DNA of 61,639 bases from Symbiobacterium terraclitae (GTDB lineage: Bacteria; Bacillota; Sulfobacillia; Symbiobacteriales; Symbiobacteriaceae): assembly GCF_017874315.1 (NCBI RefSeq), contig NZ_JAGGLG010000026.1, positions 1-61,639 of the forward strand. The letters are read 5' to 3'. Positions 1 through 8,731 of the stretch are shown here, piece by piece; the stretch's first letter is position 1; every line of letters starts with the position of its first letter. The position numbers and the translations under genes were made by a program. Below the pieces are notes generated by a model. That model saw nothing but the letters and a program-made list of their open reading frames with translations. It did no database searches and was not told the origin of the DNA.

Positions 1-50
1 TCCATTGTAACAGAAGGGCGGCTTCTTTTGTATTTAGACAAAAAGAAAAG

Positions 51-94
51 GGGGCTGTCCCTAAGTCATCCTCGATGACTTTTGGGACAGCCCC
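51..94 (-). terminator. Strong hairpin terminator, reading leftward
   Basis: GGGGCTGTCCC (51-61) pairs perfectly with GGGACAGCCCC (84-94), and an inner stem GTCATC/GATGAC continues it. On the minus strand the hairpin is followed by CTTTTCTTTTT, a good U tract, so it should stop leftward transcription. No gene lies immediately upstream of it on that strand; the nearest is the SGNH operon ending at 1011. Confidence 0.75.
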
Positions 95-603
95 TCAGGT
101 TGTATAGAAAGCTTCCTCGGTGCTGGTGGAGACGCGAAGGGCGCCGGCTGCACGTGCGCTGCAGTACCAGCTGGCGTCCATGAACCGCCGCCAGCCTGCA
201 GACGCTGCTCGACTGCGACCGACCGAAAATAGGCTCCAGGAAATATGGGGAGATTTTCCCTGTGTTTTTCACGAAATGCAGGGAAATCTTCCCGTTATCG
301 CGCCGTCTGGGAGGCACCGCGCAGCCTCTAACCGGGTGAAGCCCCCCGTGTAGAGGCGTTTTCGACAGAAGGTGGCAGTGTTCGACTTGAAGTTCGCCGG
401 GGCCAAATCTACATAACGTGAATATAGGGAAATTCTCCCTGCATCTCGTGAAAAACAGCGGTCAGATTTCCCCATATTTCTCCGGCTAGCAATAACCCGG
501 CAACTGCGGGTGCCGGCGAGCGCGCACCAGGGTCTCGTCTACATCCTGCGCCCGCGGCGGTCTCGCCCCGGGCCAGAGTGCCTTTGTGGTGCGATACTGC
601 GCG
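95..603. other. Gene-free segment
   Basis: I see no convincing gene between the hairpin at 51-94 and the tandem repeats at 604. Short open frames here lack Shine-Dalgarno sites and read through repeats. The notable content is the inverted repeat pair at 240-297 and 421-480. Confidence 0.6.
240..480. repeat. Pair of ~58-bp imperfect inverted repeats
   Basis: The left arm (240-297) begins GAAATATGGGGA, contains GTTTTTCACGA and then ATGCAGGGA. The right arm (421-480) carries the same order of motifs on the opposite strand. Each arm is itself an imperfect palindrome, with GGGAGA..TCCCTG near CAGGGA..TTCCC. The 123 bp between the arms is not repeated. The layout resembles a small non-autonomous inverted-repeat element or a REP-like doublet. 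I could not find a clear flanking target duplication. Confidence 0.6.
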
Positions 604-1010
604 GCAGCCGAACCGCCCCCGATGAGCCACCCGGCCGCAGCGTGCCGCAGCCGAACCGCCCCCGATGAGCCACCGGACCGCCGTTGTGCGGCAGCCGAAC
701 CGCCCCCGATAAGACGCCGGACCGCCGTTGTGCGGCAGCCGAACCGCCCCCGATAAGACGCCGGACCGCCGTTGTTCGGCAACCGAACCGCCCCTGATGA
801 GGCGCCGGACCGCCGTTGTGCGGCAGCCGAACCGCCCCCGATAAGACGCCGGACCGCCGTTGTTCGGCAACCGAACCGCCCATGATGAGGCGCCGGACCG
901 CAGCTGTGCGGCGGCCGAACCGCCCCCGATGAGCCACCCGGCCGCAGCGTGCCGCAGCCGAACCGCCCCCGATGAGGCGCCGGACCGAAGTGTGCGGCGG
1001 CCGAACCGCC
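604..1010. repeat. Ten-copy tandem repeat, 43-44 bp unit
   Basis: Units start at 604, 647, 691, 735, 779, 823, 867, 911, 954 and 997, each opening with GCAGCCGAACCGCCC or a close variant. The period is 44 bp in the middle and 43 bp near the ends. Variants alternate: some units have GATAAGACGCC and others GATGAGCCACC or GATGAGGCGCC in the middle. The last unit is partial and runs directly into the stop codon of the SGNH gene at 1011. Because the period is not a multiple of three in most copies, coding is unlikely. Confidence 0.9.
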
Positions 1011-2033
1011 TCAGAAGAGCACCGAGCGCAGGATCGGCTTCAGCCGCCGGGCCATGCGGGCGAAGCCCAGGTCGGTGGGGTGGACGCCGTCCACATAGGC
1101 GCCTTCGGTCTCTGCATCCAGCAGCCAGGAGCCGTCCACGAAGGTGAGCTGGTCGTCGCCCTCCCGGATGGCCCGCCCGTAGGCCTCGCGGATCACCCTG
1201 GTCTGACCCAGCCGCTTCTCCCGCACCTCGGGCCGGTAGAACTCCTGAGGCAGCTCCAGCATGCTGACCATCACGATGGGGACCGTTGGATGTGCCTCCC
1301 GCAGGATGCGGTAAAACGGGTAGTAGACCTGCTCCAGCCCCTCGGCGGTCTCCACGTTACAGTGGAAGTCGAGCACGTAGCAGGCCGGGTCCAGCTCGGC
1401 CAGCAGGGCGGCCACCTCGGGCTCGCCCAGGCCGTTGCCCGAGTAGCCCTGGTTGACCACCTCCACGTTCAACAGGCGGCCGAGGGTGTTGACGTACCCG
1501 TTGCCCGGCCGGGAGGCGCAGCCGCCCTGGGTGATGGAGCTGCCGTAGAAGACCACGGGGCGGTCCAGAGCAAACGGGGACGGGGGTTCCACGCGCGCCC
1601 CGGGGCTCAGCTCGATCTGGAGAGCGGTGAGGTCGTTGTACGTGGGCAGGTAGAGGGTGAACTCCCGCATTTCGGGTGCAAGGCCTGCAAAGAGCTGGCT
1701 CTCATAGGTGGGGCTCTCACCCAGCGGCGTGGTGCTCGTCCAGTAGCGCTGCACGCCCGGGCCGCCCACGTAGAGGTCGATCCCGCTGTGGCCGGTGCGG
1801 GGCATGTTCCACATGTGCACGTGCTCCGTGTGGCTCACCCGGAGTCGCATGGAGGTCGTGTCGGAACGGAACCGGACCTGGCCGCCCGAAGGCATCCGGG
1901 CGAGCCACCAGATCTCCGGGCGCACCTGTGCCCTGGCCCGCTCCGGCAGGCGCAGGAACCTGCCCCCGTTCTCGGCCATCCAGGGCAGCCCGGCGACTTG
2001 CAGCGGCGGTTCGCTGGCGGCAATCCATGTCAT
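1011..2033 (-). CDS. SGNH/GDSL hydrolase with GxDLY N-terminal domain
   Basis: This 340-residue protein has an N-terminal beta-sandwich marked by GIDLY (84-88), the signature of the GxDLY domain that precedes Lipase_GDSL_3 esterases. The catalytic part starts with YGSSITQGG (about 163-171), where the second serine is the likely nucleophile, and ends with DGVHP, which supplies the Asp-His pair. The family deacylates esters, often on sugars. No signal peptide is visible. It is the last gene of a four-gene minus-strand operon, 19 bp after the double GNAT gene. The specific substrate is not evident. Confidence 0.85.
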   Translation of the reverse strand: MTWIAASEPPLQVAGLPWMAENGGRFLRLPERARAQVRPEIWWLARMPSGGQVRFRSDTTSMRLRVSHTEHVHMWNMPRTGHSGIDLYVGGPGVQRYWTSTTPLGESPTYESQLFAGLAPEMREFTLYLPTYNDLTALQIELSPGARVEPPSPFALDRPVVFYGSSITQGGCASRPGNGYVNTLGRLLNVEVVNQGYSGNGLGEPEVAALLAELDPACYVLDFHCNVETAEGLEQVYYPFYRILREAHPTVPIVMVSMLELPQEFYRPEVREKRLGQTRVIREAYGRAIREGDDQLTFVDGSWLLDAETEGAYVDGVHPTDLGFARMARRLKPILRSVLF

Positions 2034-2052
2034 GCTGGCATTCCCCCGCAGG

Positions 2053-3018
2053 TTAAGTCAGGGACGCGGTCACGTACCACTTCCAGGGCCGGAAGCCGAC
2101 GATGCCGTAGAAGCGGACCAGCACGGTCCAGTCGATAACGGCGCTCTCGACGCCGCGGCGGCGCAGCTCGGCGATGGAGGCGGAGAGGAGGCCGAGCCCG
2201 ATGCCCCGGCCCCGCTGGGCGGCTCCGACGCCTATGGGCCCCAGGCCGCCGTGGGCGCCGGGGAAGAGCGGCGCCCAGTAGATGCCCGGGCCGAAGCGGC
2301 GGGAGCGGTGGGTGTGGATGCGGGCGAAGCCGACCACCTCGCCGCCGTCCACCGCCACCATCACGTCCTCGGGGTCGCCGCCCCGGTTGAGGTGCTGCTC
2401 CATCTCCCAGGCCCAGCGGCCGGGGAACTCCCGCCACATGAAGGCGAGCACGGCCTCCTCCTCGCCGGCCCCAAGCGGGCGGTAGACCACCTCCGGCGAC
2501 CGGCCGATCGCCTCCAGTGCGGCCCCGGGGTGCGCGTAGTCGGCGATCTCCCGGTTGGCCAGGTCGCAGGCCAGGGTGCCCAGGTAGGCGCCGCGGCGGG
2601 CGAACCAGTCCAGGGCCGGCCGGCACTCGAGGGGGATGCCGGGGAAGAAGTGGCCCGGGTCGCCGCCGATTCCCACCGGCTCGGTGGAGAAGCGGCGCAG
2701 GTGTTCGAGGGCGTCACGCAGTAGGGCGCTGCCCAGACCCCGCCCCTGCGCATCGGGGTCCACGACCAGGGCGGAGATCCAGCCCTTCTGGTCCGCCGGC
2801 GCGTTGCCCATGGGTGCGGTGCGGCGCTTCAGCGCGATCATGCCGACGAGCCGGTCGCCGTCCAGGACGGCCCGGCTGCCCTCGGCGTCGAAGTTGGGCT
2901 CCTCCCAGAGGTTGGCCAGGAGGAGCCCGGGGCGCATGGGGAAGTGGGCGCCCAGGGCGCGGTTCCAGAGGTCCACGGCCTGCGGCAGCAGGTCCGGGGT
3001 CAGCGGTCGGTTGTGCAC
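2053..3018 (-). CDS. Double-domain GNAT acetyltransferase
   Basis: This 321-residue protein contains two GNAT folds. The first has the acetyl-CoA loop DPDAQGRGLGSALL (about residues 92-105); the second has AAQRGRGIGLGLL and then FYGIVGFRPWKWY near the C-terminus. GTG at 3018 is chosen because GGAGG lies six bases upstream. It overlaps the end of the upstream SGNH gene by 19 bp and is followed closely by a second SGNH gene, so it probably acts with esterases on a shared acylated compound, though that is inference. The acceptor substrate is unknown. Confidence 0.85.
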   Translation of the reverse strand: MHNRPLTPDLLPQAVDLWNRALGAHFPMRPGLLLANLWEEPNFDAEGSRAVLDGDRLVGMIALKRRTAPMGNAPADQKGWISALVVDPDAQGRGLGSALLRDALEHLRRFSTEPVGIGGDPGHFFPGIPLECRPALDWFARRGAYLGTLACDLANREIADYAHPGAALEAIGRSPEVVYRPLGAGEEEAVLAFMWREFPGRWAWEMEQHLNRGGDPEDVMVAVDGGEVVGFARIHTHRSRRFGPGIYWAPLFPGAHGGLGPIGVGAAQRGRGIGLGLLSASIAELRRRGVESAVIDWTVLVRFYGIVGFRPWKWYVTASLT

Positions 3019-4490
3019 GACGATCCTCCGTTCGTCCTCAGATAGGCGGTGGCGTAGAAGTTCCAGTCGCCGATTCCCTGGTGGATGCGCAGCAGCAGAC
3101 GGTTCTCGCCCTGCGCCACGGGGAGCCGGTATACCTCCTGTCCGGGTGCGGAGCCCCGGAAGACCGGCACCTCCGCTACCTGCTGGCCGTTCAGCCAGAG
3201 CCGGTAGCCGTCGTCAGAGCCCAGGTGCAGGATCAGCTCGCCTGCGCCGGGGGCGGTGAACGTGCAGCGGGCGTACGCCACCGCGCGGTTGACGGGCCCG
3301 CAGAGCGGCTGCAGGTCAACGAAGCCCTGGGGACCCGCGGTCTCGGCGACCTTCCACGGGAGGAACTCTCCGGGGACCGCGTTTGAACCCTCAACGGCGT
3401 CAGGCGCCTTCCCGGTGGGCTCTGGCGCATCCCCGACGGGCTCCGGCGCCTGCCCGGCGGGCTCCGGCGGGAACCGCCGGGTCATGAGCGCCTCTGGCGC
3501 GTCGGGGAAGTAGGGGCCGGAGACCTCCCAGGGGCCCAGCGCCACCGGGATCTCCGGATGGACCTCCACGGCGAAGGGCTGGGTCAGCAGCCGGCGGCGC
3601 CGGCCCTCCAGCTCCGCCGCAACCGCCTGCAGGGCGGCGGCCCCGGCCGGGTTCCGGGCTTCGTCCCAGCCCAGGGGGCCGCAGGTGCGCCACGCGGCGC
3701 GCTCCACCTGCCACAGGGCCTGGCTCAGGGCCATCACCGCCCGGGCGCGGGCCCGCAGGCCGCCGCCCCGCAGCGAGACCCCTCGGCTCAGCTCGTCCGC
3801 GGTGTAGTTGCCGGCGCGCTCCCCGTCCACGTAGACCGACCAGCGCCCCGGAGCCAGGGGGGCGGCTCTGCGCCAGTCGAGCGAAGGGTCCGGCGTGCCG
3901 TCCTCCAGGAGCCCGATCCGATCGCCGAGACCCAGCTGACGGGCCGCGGCGCGGGCCATGATCAGGTGCCCCCGGGTGGCGGGGTGGATCCCGTCAGGAC
4001 TGAGGCCCGGTCCCGCCGCCAGGGTGGGGTGGAAGAGGTCGACGAACCGCGCCCCCTCCCGCTCGGCAACATGCCGGCAGCGGTCGGTCAGCAGGGCGAG
4101 CGTTTCGTTGTAGCCGGCCAGGACGGGGTCGCGCGCCTCGTCCACGGCAGGCGGCGAACAGAGGACAACCCCGGCCCCGCTGGCGCGGCCCCGCCGGACC
4201 AGCCCAGTGAGGGCAGCCTCATACGCCGCCGCCAGCGCGGGGGAGGGGGGCTGGTACTGGCCGTCGTTCATGCCGAAGGCGACGAAGAGCCAGGTCGGGG
4301 CCAGGGGTGCCGCGTCGCGGTCGAACCGCGCCAGCCCGTCGGCGGCGCGGTTGGCCGCCCAGCCTCGGTTGCGGATGATCAGCGACGGCTCGTGCCACAG
4401 GAGAAGGTTCTCCAGGTAGAGGGTCCAGAGGTGCTGTTCGGTGATGCTGTCGCCGTAGAAGAGCACGCGGTCCTCAGGGCGCAGCTGCAT
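3000..4490 (-). CDS. SGNH/GDSL hydrolase with C-terminal sugar-binding-like domain
   Basis: The N-terminal half has the canonical SGNH blocks: FYGDSITEQ (nucleophile Ser), NRGWAAN, FGMNDGQ and DGIHP (Asp/His). A proline- and alanine-rich linker (GEAPE/PTGKAP) leads to a C-terminal beta domain with GSDDGYRLWLNGQQV, a pattern seen in accessory domains of glycoside-active enzymes. I chose ATG 4490 over a longer frame because the SGNH fold starts there and AGGGAAGG precedes it. It begins seven bases after the MFS stop codon and overlaps the next gene, so it is co-transcribed. Likely a carbohydrate or ester hydrolase; substrate unknown. Confidence 0.82.
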   Translation of the reverse strand: MQLRPEDRVLFYGDSITEQHLWTLYLENLLLWHEPSLIIRNRGWAANRAADGLARFDRDAAPLAPTWLFVAFGMNDGQYQPPSPALAAAYEAALTGLVRRGRASGAGVVLCSPPAVDEARDPVLAGYNETLALLTDRCRHVAEREGARFVDLFHPTLAAGPGLSPDGIHPATRGHLIMARAAARQLGLGDRIGLLEDGTPDPSLDWRRAAPLAPGRWSVYVDGERAGNYTADELSRGVSLRGGGLRARARAVMALSQALWQVERAAWRTCGPLGWDEARNPAGAAALQAVAAELEGRRRRLLTQPFAVEVHPEIPVALGPWEVSGPYFPDAPEALMTRRFPPEPAGQAPEPVGDAPEPTGKAPDAVEGSNAVPGEFLPWKVAETAGPQGFVDLQPLCGPVNRAVAYARCTFTAPGAGELILHLGSDDGYRLWLNGQQVAEVPVFRGSAPGQEVYRLPVAQGENRLLLRIHQGIGDWNFYATAYLRTNGGSSCTTDR

Positions 4491-4497
4491 GAGCGCA

Positions 4498-6075
4498 TCA
4501 CGCCTTCCCTGCTTGCATTGCTTCCCGTACCCGGGGACGGACGATACCCTGCCAGACGAGCCCGAGGAGCAGGTACGCACCGATGGAGAGCCAGAGGAGC
4601 GGGAAGAGGCCGCCCCGGCCTGCGACAGCGCCGCCGAGCACGGGCGCGACGAAGCCCCCCAGGCCGCTGACCGCCGAGAAGGCCGCCAGGTAGACGGGGC
4701 GGTCGGCCCGCGGGGCGATTCCGAGGTTGACGTTGAAGATGACGAGGCTCTGCAGGGCGCCGATCACCCCTTGCAGGACGGAGATCAGGTAGAGGAGCAG
4801 CACGCTGTCCGGGCCCACGGCGAACCAGCAGGCCGCCGGGACGATGCTGAGCCACGGCAGCAGCCCCAGCACGGTCTCCTCGCCGGCGCGGTCCACGAGC
4901 CGGCCGAGGCCCAGGTGGGCGGCGATGGCCGTGGCCGTCCCCACGGCCGAGAGCTGCGTGACGAGGCCGTAGTTCAGGTGGAGAACCCTGAGCATCTGCA
5001 CGGTGTAGAAGGGGCTGACCATCGCGCCGGCCATGCTGAGGCCGGAGGTGAAGAGCACCGCCGCGAGGAAGGGGCGGGACCGGAACGGCAGGGCCAGGTG
5101 GCGCCAGGGGTTCCCGGGATCCCGCCGGATGTACGGTGGCTCGGGCTGCACCAGGAACGCGCCGACGTTCAGCAGGCCGGCGCCGAGGGCCACCAGGTAG
5201 AGGGTCCGGAAGCCGGACGGGCCGGGGTGCGCGTCCAGGTAGCGGCCGGCCCAGAGCACCGTCGCCATGGTGGCCACCTGCACCACAGCGTTGCGCAGGC
5301 CGAAGTACCGGCCCCGCAGGTCGGGGGCGACGGTGTCGGCCATGATCGACTGCCACGCCGGGCCGGCCAGCGAGATGCCCAGGTTGGCTGCGAAGTAGAC
5401 GGCGAGGTAGGCCCACACCTGCGCACCGGAAGGCAGCAGTAGGGGGATAAAGCCCGCCAGCGCCCAGAGGGTGCGGTGGAAGAAGGCCATCCCCACCATG
5501 AAGGGTTTGCGCCGGGGAAGATGCGTGAGCACGTAGGCGGCGAACAGGGTGGAGAGGCTGGTCAGCGGCCCCAGGGCGTTCAGGAGGCCGATCTGGCCGT
5601 TGGTGGCGCCCATGTCCAGCAGAAACGCCGTGAGCAGGTTGCCGCCGATCGCGCCGGAGAAGACCGCGAACAGCGCCCCCTCGGCGACGGCGGCCTGCAT
5701 GGCGAGCCGGGTCTGTGCGGGGGTGAGACCCGCCTGTGCGGGGGTGGTTCTGCCGCGCTCCGGCGTGTTACCGGCCTGTGCGGGCCCGGAGCCCGACGGT
5801 CCGGACGCGGCGCCGCAACCTGCTTGGGCGGCAACGGCCCGCGCTGGGGCGGCTTTGGCCTGCGCTGCGGTAGTGTCCACCAGCGTTGAGGAGGTGTCTC
5901 TGCGAGTCGGCGCGGGGTTGGAATCCGCTGCTGCGCCATCCGCCTGCGTCGGGACGGCGTCGGAATCCGCTGCTGCGCCGTCCGCCTGCGTCGGGGAGGC
6001 GTCTGTCTGCGTCGGGACGGCGTCGGAATCCGCTGGTGCGGCGTCGGTCGGGGACGGGCGGCTTGGGTTCGGCAC
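4498..6075 (-). CDS. MFS transporter with long Ala/Pro/Thr-rich N-terminus
   Basis: From about residue 130 the protein shows twelve hydrophobic segments and the MFS loop motif GRLVDRAGEE, as expected of a major facilitator exporter. The first ~120 residues are low-complexity and repetitive, with copies of DAVPTQADGAAADS. GTG 6075 is supported by GGGAGG nine bases upstream, so the tail may really be translated; a later start near MQAAVAEG is the alternative. It is the first gene of the operon with two SGNH hydrolases and a GNAT. A role in moving the compound those enzymes modify is inferred only from position. Confidence 0.8.
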   Translation of the reverse strand: MPNPSRPSPTDAAPADSDAVPTQTDASPTQADGAAADSDAVPTQADGAAADSNPAPTRRDTSSTLVDTTAAQAKAAPARAVAAQAGCGAASGPSGSGPAQAGNTPERGRTTPAQAGLTPAQTRLAMQAAVAEGALFAVFSGAIGGNLLTAFLLDMGATNGQIGLLNALGPLTSLSTLFAAYVLTHLPRRKPFMVGMAFFHRTLWALAGFIPLLLPSGAQVWAYLAVYFAANLGISLAGPAWQSIMADTVAPDLRGRYFGLRNAVVQVATMATVLWAGRYLDAHPGPSGFRTLYLVALGAGLLNVGAFLVQPEPPYIRRDPGNPWRHLALPFRSRPFLAAVLFTSGLSMAGAMVSPFYTVQMLRVLHLNYGLVTQLSAVGTATAIAAHLGLGRLVDRAGEETVLGLLPWLSIVPAACWFAVGPDSVLLLYLISVLQGVIGALQSLVIFNVNLGIAPRADRPVYLAAFSAVSGLGGFVAPVLGGAVAGRGGLFPLLWLSIGAYLLLGLVWQGIVRPRVREAMQAGKA

Positions 6076-6144
6076 GTTGCGAGGCCTCCCGGACTGTGGC
6101 GATAAGACCTTCTTCCACCGATCGCGGGAATTTCCTCCTCAACA

Positions 6145-6158
6145 CCACTGTATAGTGG
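6145..6158. promoter_or_regulatory. Dyad upstream of the MFS operon
   Basis: CCACT-GTAT-AGTGG is a perfect 5+5 dyad. Read on the minus strand, its centre gives TATACA, a possible -10 element for the operon starting at 6075. No clear -35 is present. It could be an operator, but this is weak. Confidence 0.35.
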
Positions 6159-6187
6159 AGAATTCCTCTACTCCGTGCGACAAGGAA

Positions 6188-6212
6188 GCCCGCGGGCGTC
6201 GGGCCCGCGGGC
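6188..6212 (-). terminator. Terminator after pncB
   Basis: GCCCGCGGGC occurs twice (6188-6197 and 6203-6212) around a five-base loop. The sequence is self-complementary, so the copies pair. On the minus strand it is followed by TTCCTTGT just after pncB ends. Confidence 0.6.
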
Positions 6213-6224
6213 GCACGGTCAGGG

Positions 6225-7685
6225 TCACTGCCTTCCCCTGGCGTCGAGCATCTGCATCTTCAGCTTCCAGAGCGGCTCCGAGAGGTCCACCTTGTAGTCC
6301 GCCGGGTTGGTGAGCCGCTGGATCTCCTCGTAGAAACGCTCCCGCTGGGTGTTGACCCGCGCCCGGGCGGCCGCTGTCACCTCGGCCGGGCTCTGTTCGG
6401 GCAGCGCCCGCTTGCCGCCGCGGACGTAGGTCACCAGCAGGTTCTCCACCGTGAAGTTGCGCAGGCAGGTGCGCTTCCAGGTGTGGACCGGGTCGAAGAT
6501 CAGGAACGGCTCGTCGGGCTTGGGAAGGGGCTCGTCCGGCAGCATCAGCAGGTCGGCCAGGTAGTAGCCGGTCTCCCGGCTGCGGAAGCGGATCAGCTGC
6601 TTCGGCCCGCCGGGATGGGTGACCTTCTCGGGGTTCTCCGAGACCTTGATGCGGGGCGACCAGGTGCCGTTCTCCTCGACGGCCGCCAGCTTGTAGACGC
6701 CGCCCAGGGCGGGCTGGTCCGCGGCGACCACCATGTTGGTCCCCACGCCCCACATGTCGATGGGCGCTTTCTGGAGCTTCAGGTCGCGGATGACGTACTC
6801 GTCCAGGTCGCCCGAGGCGATGATCTTGGCGTCCTTGAAGCCGGCGTCGTCCAGCACCTGGCGGCACTTCTTCGAGAGGTAGGCCAGGTCGCCGGAGTCC
6901 AGCCGGACCGCGCCGATGCGGATGCCCATCTCCTGCGCCACGGCAATGGCATTCGGCAGGCCGGAGCGGAGCGAGTCGTAGGTGTCCAGGAGGAAGGTGG
7001 GGGCGCGGCCCAGCTTCACCTGCGACTGCGCCCAGAGGCGGAAGGCCTCCTTCTCGTCGCCGCCCAGCATCACCAGGGCGTGGGCGTGGGTACCGCGCGC
7101 CGGGACGCCGAAGAGGCGGCCGGCCTCCAGGTTGGAGGTGGCGGCCACGCCCGCGATGTAGGAGGCCCGGCTGTGGTAGATGGAGGCGTCGCCGCCCTGC
7201 GCCCGGCGCAGCCCCATCTCCAGGACGGGGTCGCCCTGGGCGGCCTCCACGACCCGGAAGGCCTTGGTGGCGACCAGCGTCTGCGGGTTGACGATGTTCA
7301 GGATGCGGGCCTCCACGTAGGTCAGCTCCTCAATGGGGCCCACCAGGGTGATGATCGGCTCGCCGGGGAAGACGAAGGTCCCCTCGGTCACGGCGTGCAT
7401 GTCGCCGGTGAACCGGAGGCCGCGCAGGTGCTCGACGAACTCCGGCTCGAAGCCCAGCGAGGCGATGTACTCCAGGTCCTCCTCCGACAGGCGCAGCTGG
7501 GTCAGGTACTCGGCGACCTGGTTGATGCCCACGGCCAGGGCCAGCCGGCCGCGGAAGGGCGCCTTGCGGAAGAAGACCTCCTTGACCACCCGGCGGCGGT
7601 GCTGACCGGCCAGCCAGTAGGCGCGCATCATCTCAAGTGCGTACTCGTCTGCCAGAAGCCCTTCAGAAGGCGTGGGGGAGCGCAT
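6225..7685 (-). CDS. pncB: Nicotinate phosphoribosyltransferase
   Basis: The enzyme joins nicotinate to PRPP, with ATP hydrolysis, to give nicotinate mononucleotide in NAD salvage in the cytoplasm. The 486-residue length and motifs fit the family: LLADEYALEMM near the start, EGTFVFPGEP, the GTHAHALVM loop carrying the phosphorylated-His region, VRLDSGDLAYL, IIASGDLDEY and WGVGTNMV. ATG 7685 has GCAGGTGG upstream. It has its own promoter and terminator, so it is probably monocistronic. Confidence 0.96.
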   Translation of the reverse strand: MRSPTPSEGLLADEYALEMMRAYWLAGQHRRRVVKEVFFRKAPFRGRLALAVGINQVAEYLTQLRLSEEDLEYIASLGFEPEFVEHLRGLRFTGDMHAVTEGTFVFPGEPIITLVGPIEELTYVEARILNIVNPQTLVATKAFRVVEAAQGDPVLEMGLRRAQGGDASIYHSRASYIAGVAATSNLEAGRLFGVPARGTHAHALVMLGGDEKEAFRLWAQSQVKLGRAPTFLLDTYDSLRSGLPNAIAVAQEMGIRIGAVRLDSGDLAYLSKKCRQVLDDAGFKDAKIIASGDLDEYVIRDLKLQKAPIDMWGVGTNMVVAADQPALGGVYKLAAVEENGTWSPRIKVSENPEKVTHPGGPKQLIRFRSRETGYYLADLLMLPDEPLPKPDEPFLIFDPVHTWKRTCLRNFTVENLLVTYVRGGKRALPEQSPAEVTAAARARVNTQRERFYEEIQRLTNPADYKVDLSEPLWKLKMQMLDARGRQ

Positions 7686-7745
7686 GGATCCACCTGCTTT
7701 CCGCAGGCTGTCGGCCTTGGTCGGCAGCCTTGTTTTCCATCCAAG

Positions 7746-7774
7746 AGGATAGCGCAGAAGTGCCAGGGCGTCAA
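7746..7774 (-). promoter_or_regulatory. Promoter of pncB
   Basis: On the minus strand TTGACG (7774-7769) and TATCCT (7751-7746) are separated by exactly 17 bases, about 60 bp ahead of the pncB start. Confidence 0.65.
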
Positions 7775-7782
7775 AACAAAGG

Positions 7783-8658
7783 TCAACTTTCGCGGTAGTG
7801 CTGTTTGACCATGTGGATGAATGCCCTCACCTGTTCGGGCAGGGTTCCCTCCGCGCGCACAAACGCCCGGACCGTCCGGCTGGACCCCGGCCAGTCGGCG
7901 ATGGGCCGGGCGGCCAGGCGGCCGGCCCGCACGTCCTCCCGCACGGCCGAGGCGGGGAGGATGGCCACGCCCATCTGCAGCATGACGGCAGTCTTGATCG
8001 TCTCCACGGTCGGGTGCTCCACCAGCCGGCAGGTCACCCGGTGCTCGGCCAGCGCCCGCTCCACCTCCTGCCGCATGCCCGCCCGGGGGTGCAGCACCAG
8101 CAGGGTGCGCCCCTCCAGGTCGGCGAGCCGCTCGACGGGCTCCGACTGCGGGTGGCTCACCAGCAGCAGCGGGTCGGAGAAGAGGCGGATGGCCTTGGTC
8201 TCCGGGGCGGAGACGTCCGACGCGATGAAGGCGACGTCGGCCTTGTACTCGATGAGCTGCTCCAGCACGTCCTGGTGGTGGCCGGGCAGCAGGTCCACGG
8301 GGATCGAGGGGTAGGCTGCGCGGAATGCGGCGATGACGGGGGGCAGGGTGTAGAGGGTGATCATCATCCCGGCGGCGATGCGGAGCCGGCCTGGGCCGGT
8401 GCCCGAGGCCTGGGCGGCCGCATGACGGCACGCGGCCACGGCCGCGAGGGCCGCGCGGGCGTGGGGCAGCACGGCCTGCCCGGCGGGCGTCAGCTCCACC
8501 CCCTGGGGCGTGCGGTTCAGGAGCACCGCCCCCAGCTGGGCCTCCAGCGACTTGATCTGCCGCGTGATGGCCGGCTGGGACAGGTGCAGTGCCTCGGCCG
8601 CCTTGCTCAGGCTGCCGGTCTCGGCGGCGGCGCAGAAGCTCTCGAGCAGGTGCAGCAA
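7783..8658 (-). CDS. LysR-family transcriptional regulator
   Basis: The first ~60 residues form the winged helix-turn-helix: AAAETGSLSKAAEALHLSQ then AITRQIKSLEAQLGAVLLNR. The remainder is the periplasmic-binding-like effector domain. The TTG start at 8658 is supported by GGGAGGG eight bases upstream and by the normal LysR length (291 residues). LysR proteins usually control a neighbour; pncB lies downstream on the same strand with its own promoter, so a link is possible but unproven. The effector is unknown. Confidence 0.9.
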   Translation of the reverse strand: MLHLLESFCAAAETGSLSKAAEALHLSQPAITRQIKSLEAQLGAVLLNRTPQGVELTPAGQAVLPHARAALAAVAACRHAAAQASGTGPGRLRIAAGMMITLYTLPPVIAAFRAAYPSIPVDLLPGHHQDVLEQLIEYKADVAFIASDVSAPETKAIRLFSDPLLLVSHPQSEPVERLADLEGRTLLVLHPRAGMRQEVERALAEHRVTCRLVEHPTVETIKTAVMLQMGVAILPASAVREDVRAGRLAARPIADWPGSSRTVRAFVRAEGTLPEQVRAFIHMVKQHYRES

Positions 8659-8731
8659 CTTGAAGTCCCTCCCACCGTTCGTCCGCCTATGAGTTTCGGC
8701 AGTCTGCGGCCGAGTCCCTACCGGCGCGCTG

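Noticed and set aside
409-937. Open frames through the tandem repeats (GGSAAAQRRSG-type peptides)
   Set aside because: Several frames are open at once because of the repeat and GC content; no ribosome site, and the period is not a multiple of three.
604-1010. Possible CRISPR array
   Set aside because: Units are contiguous with no unique spacers, and no cas genes are near.
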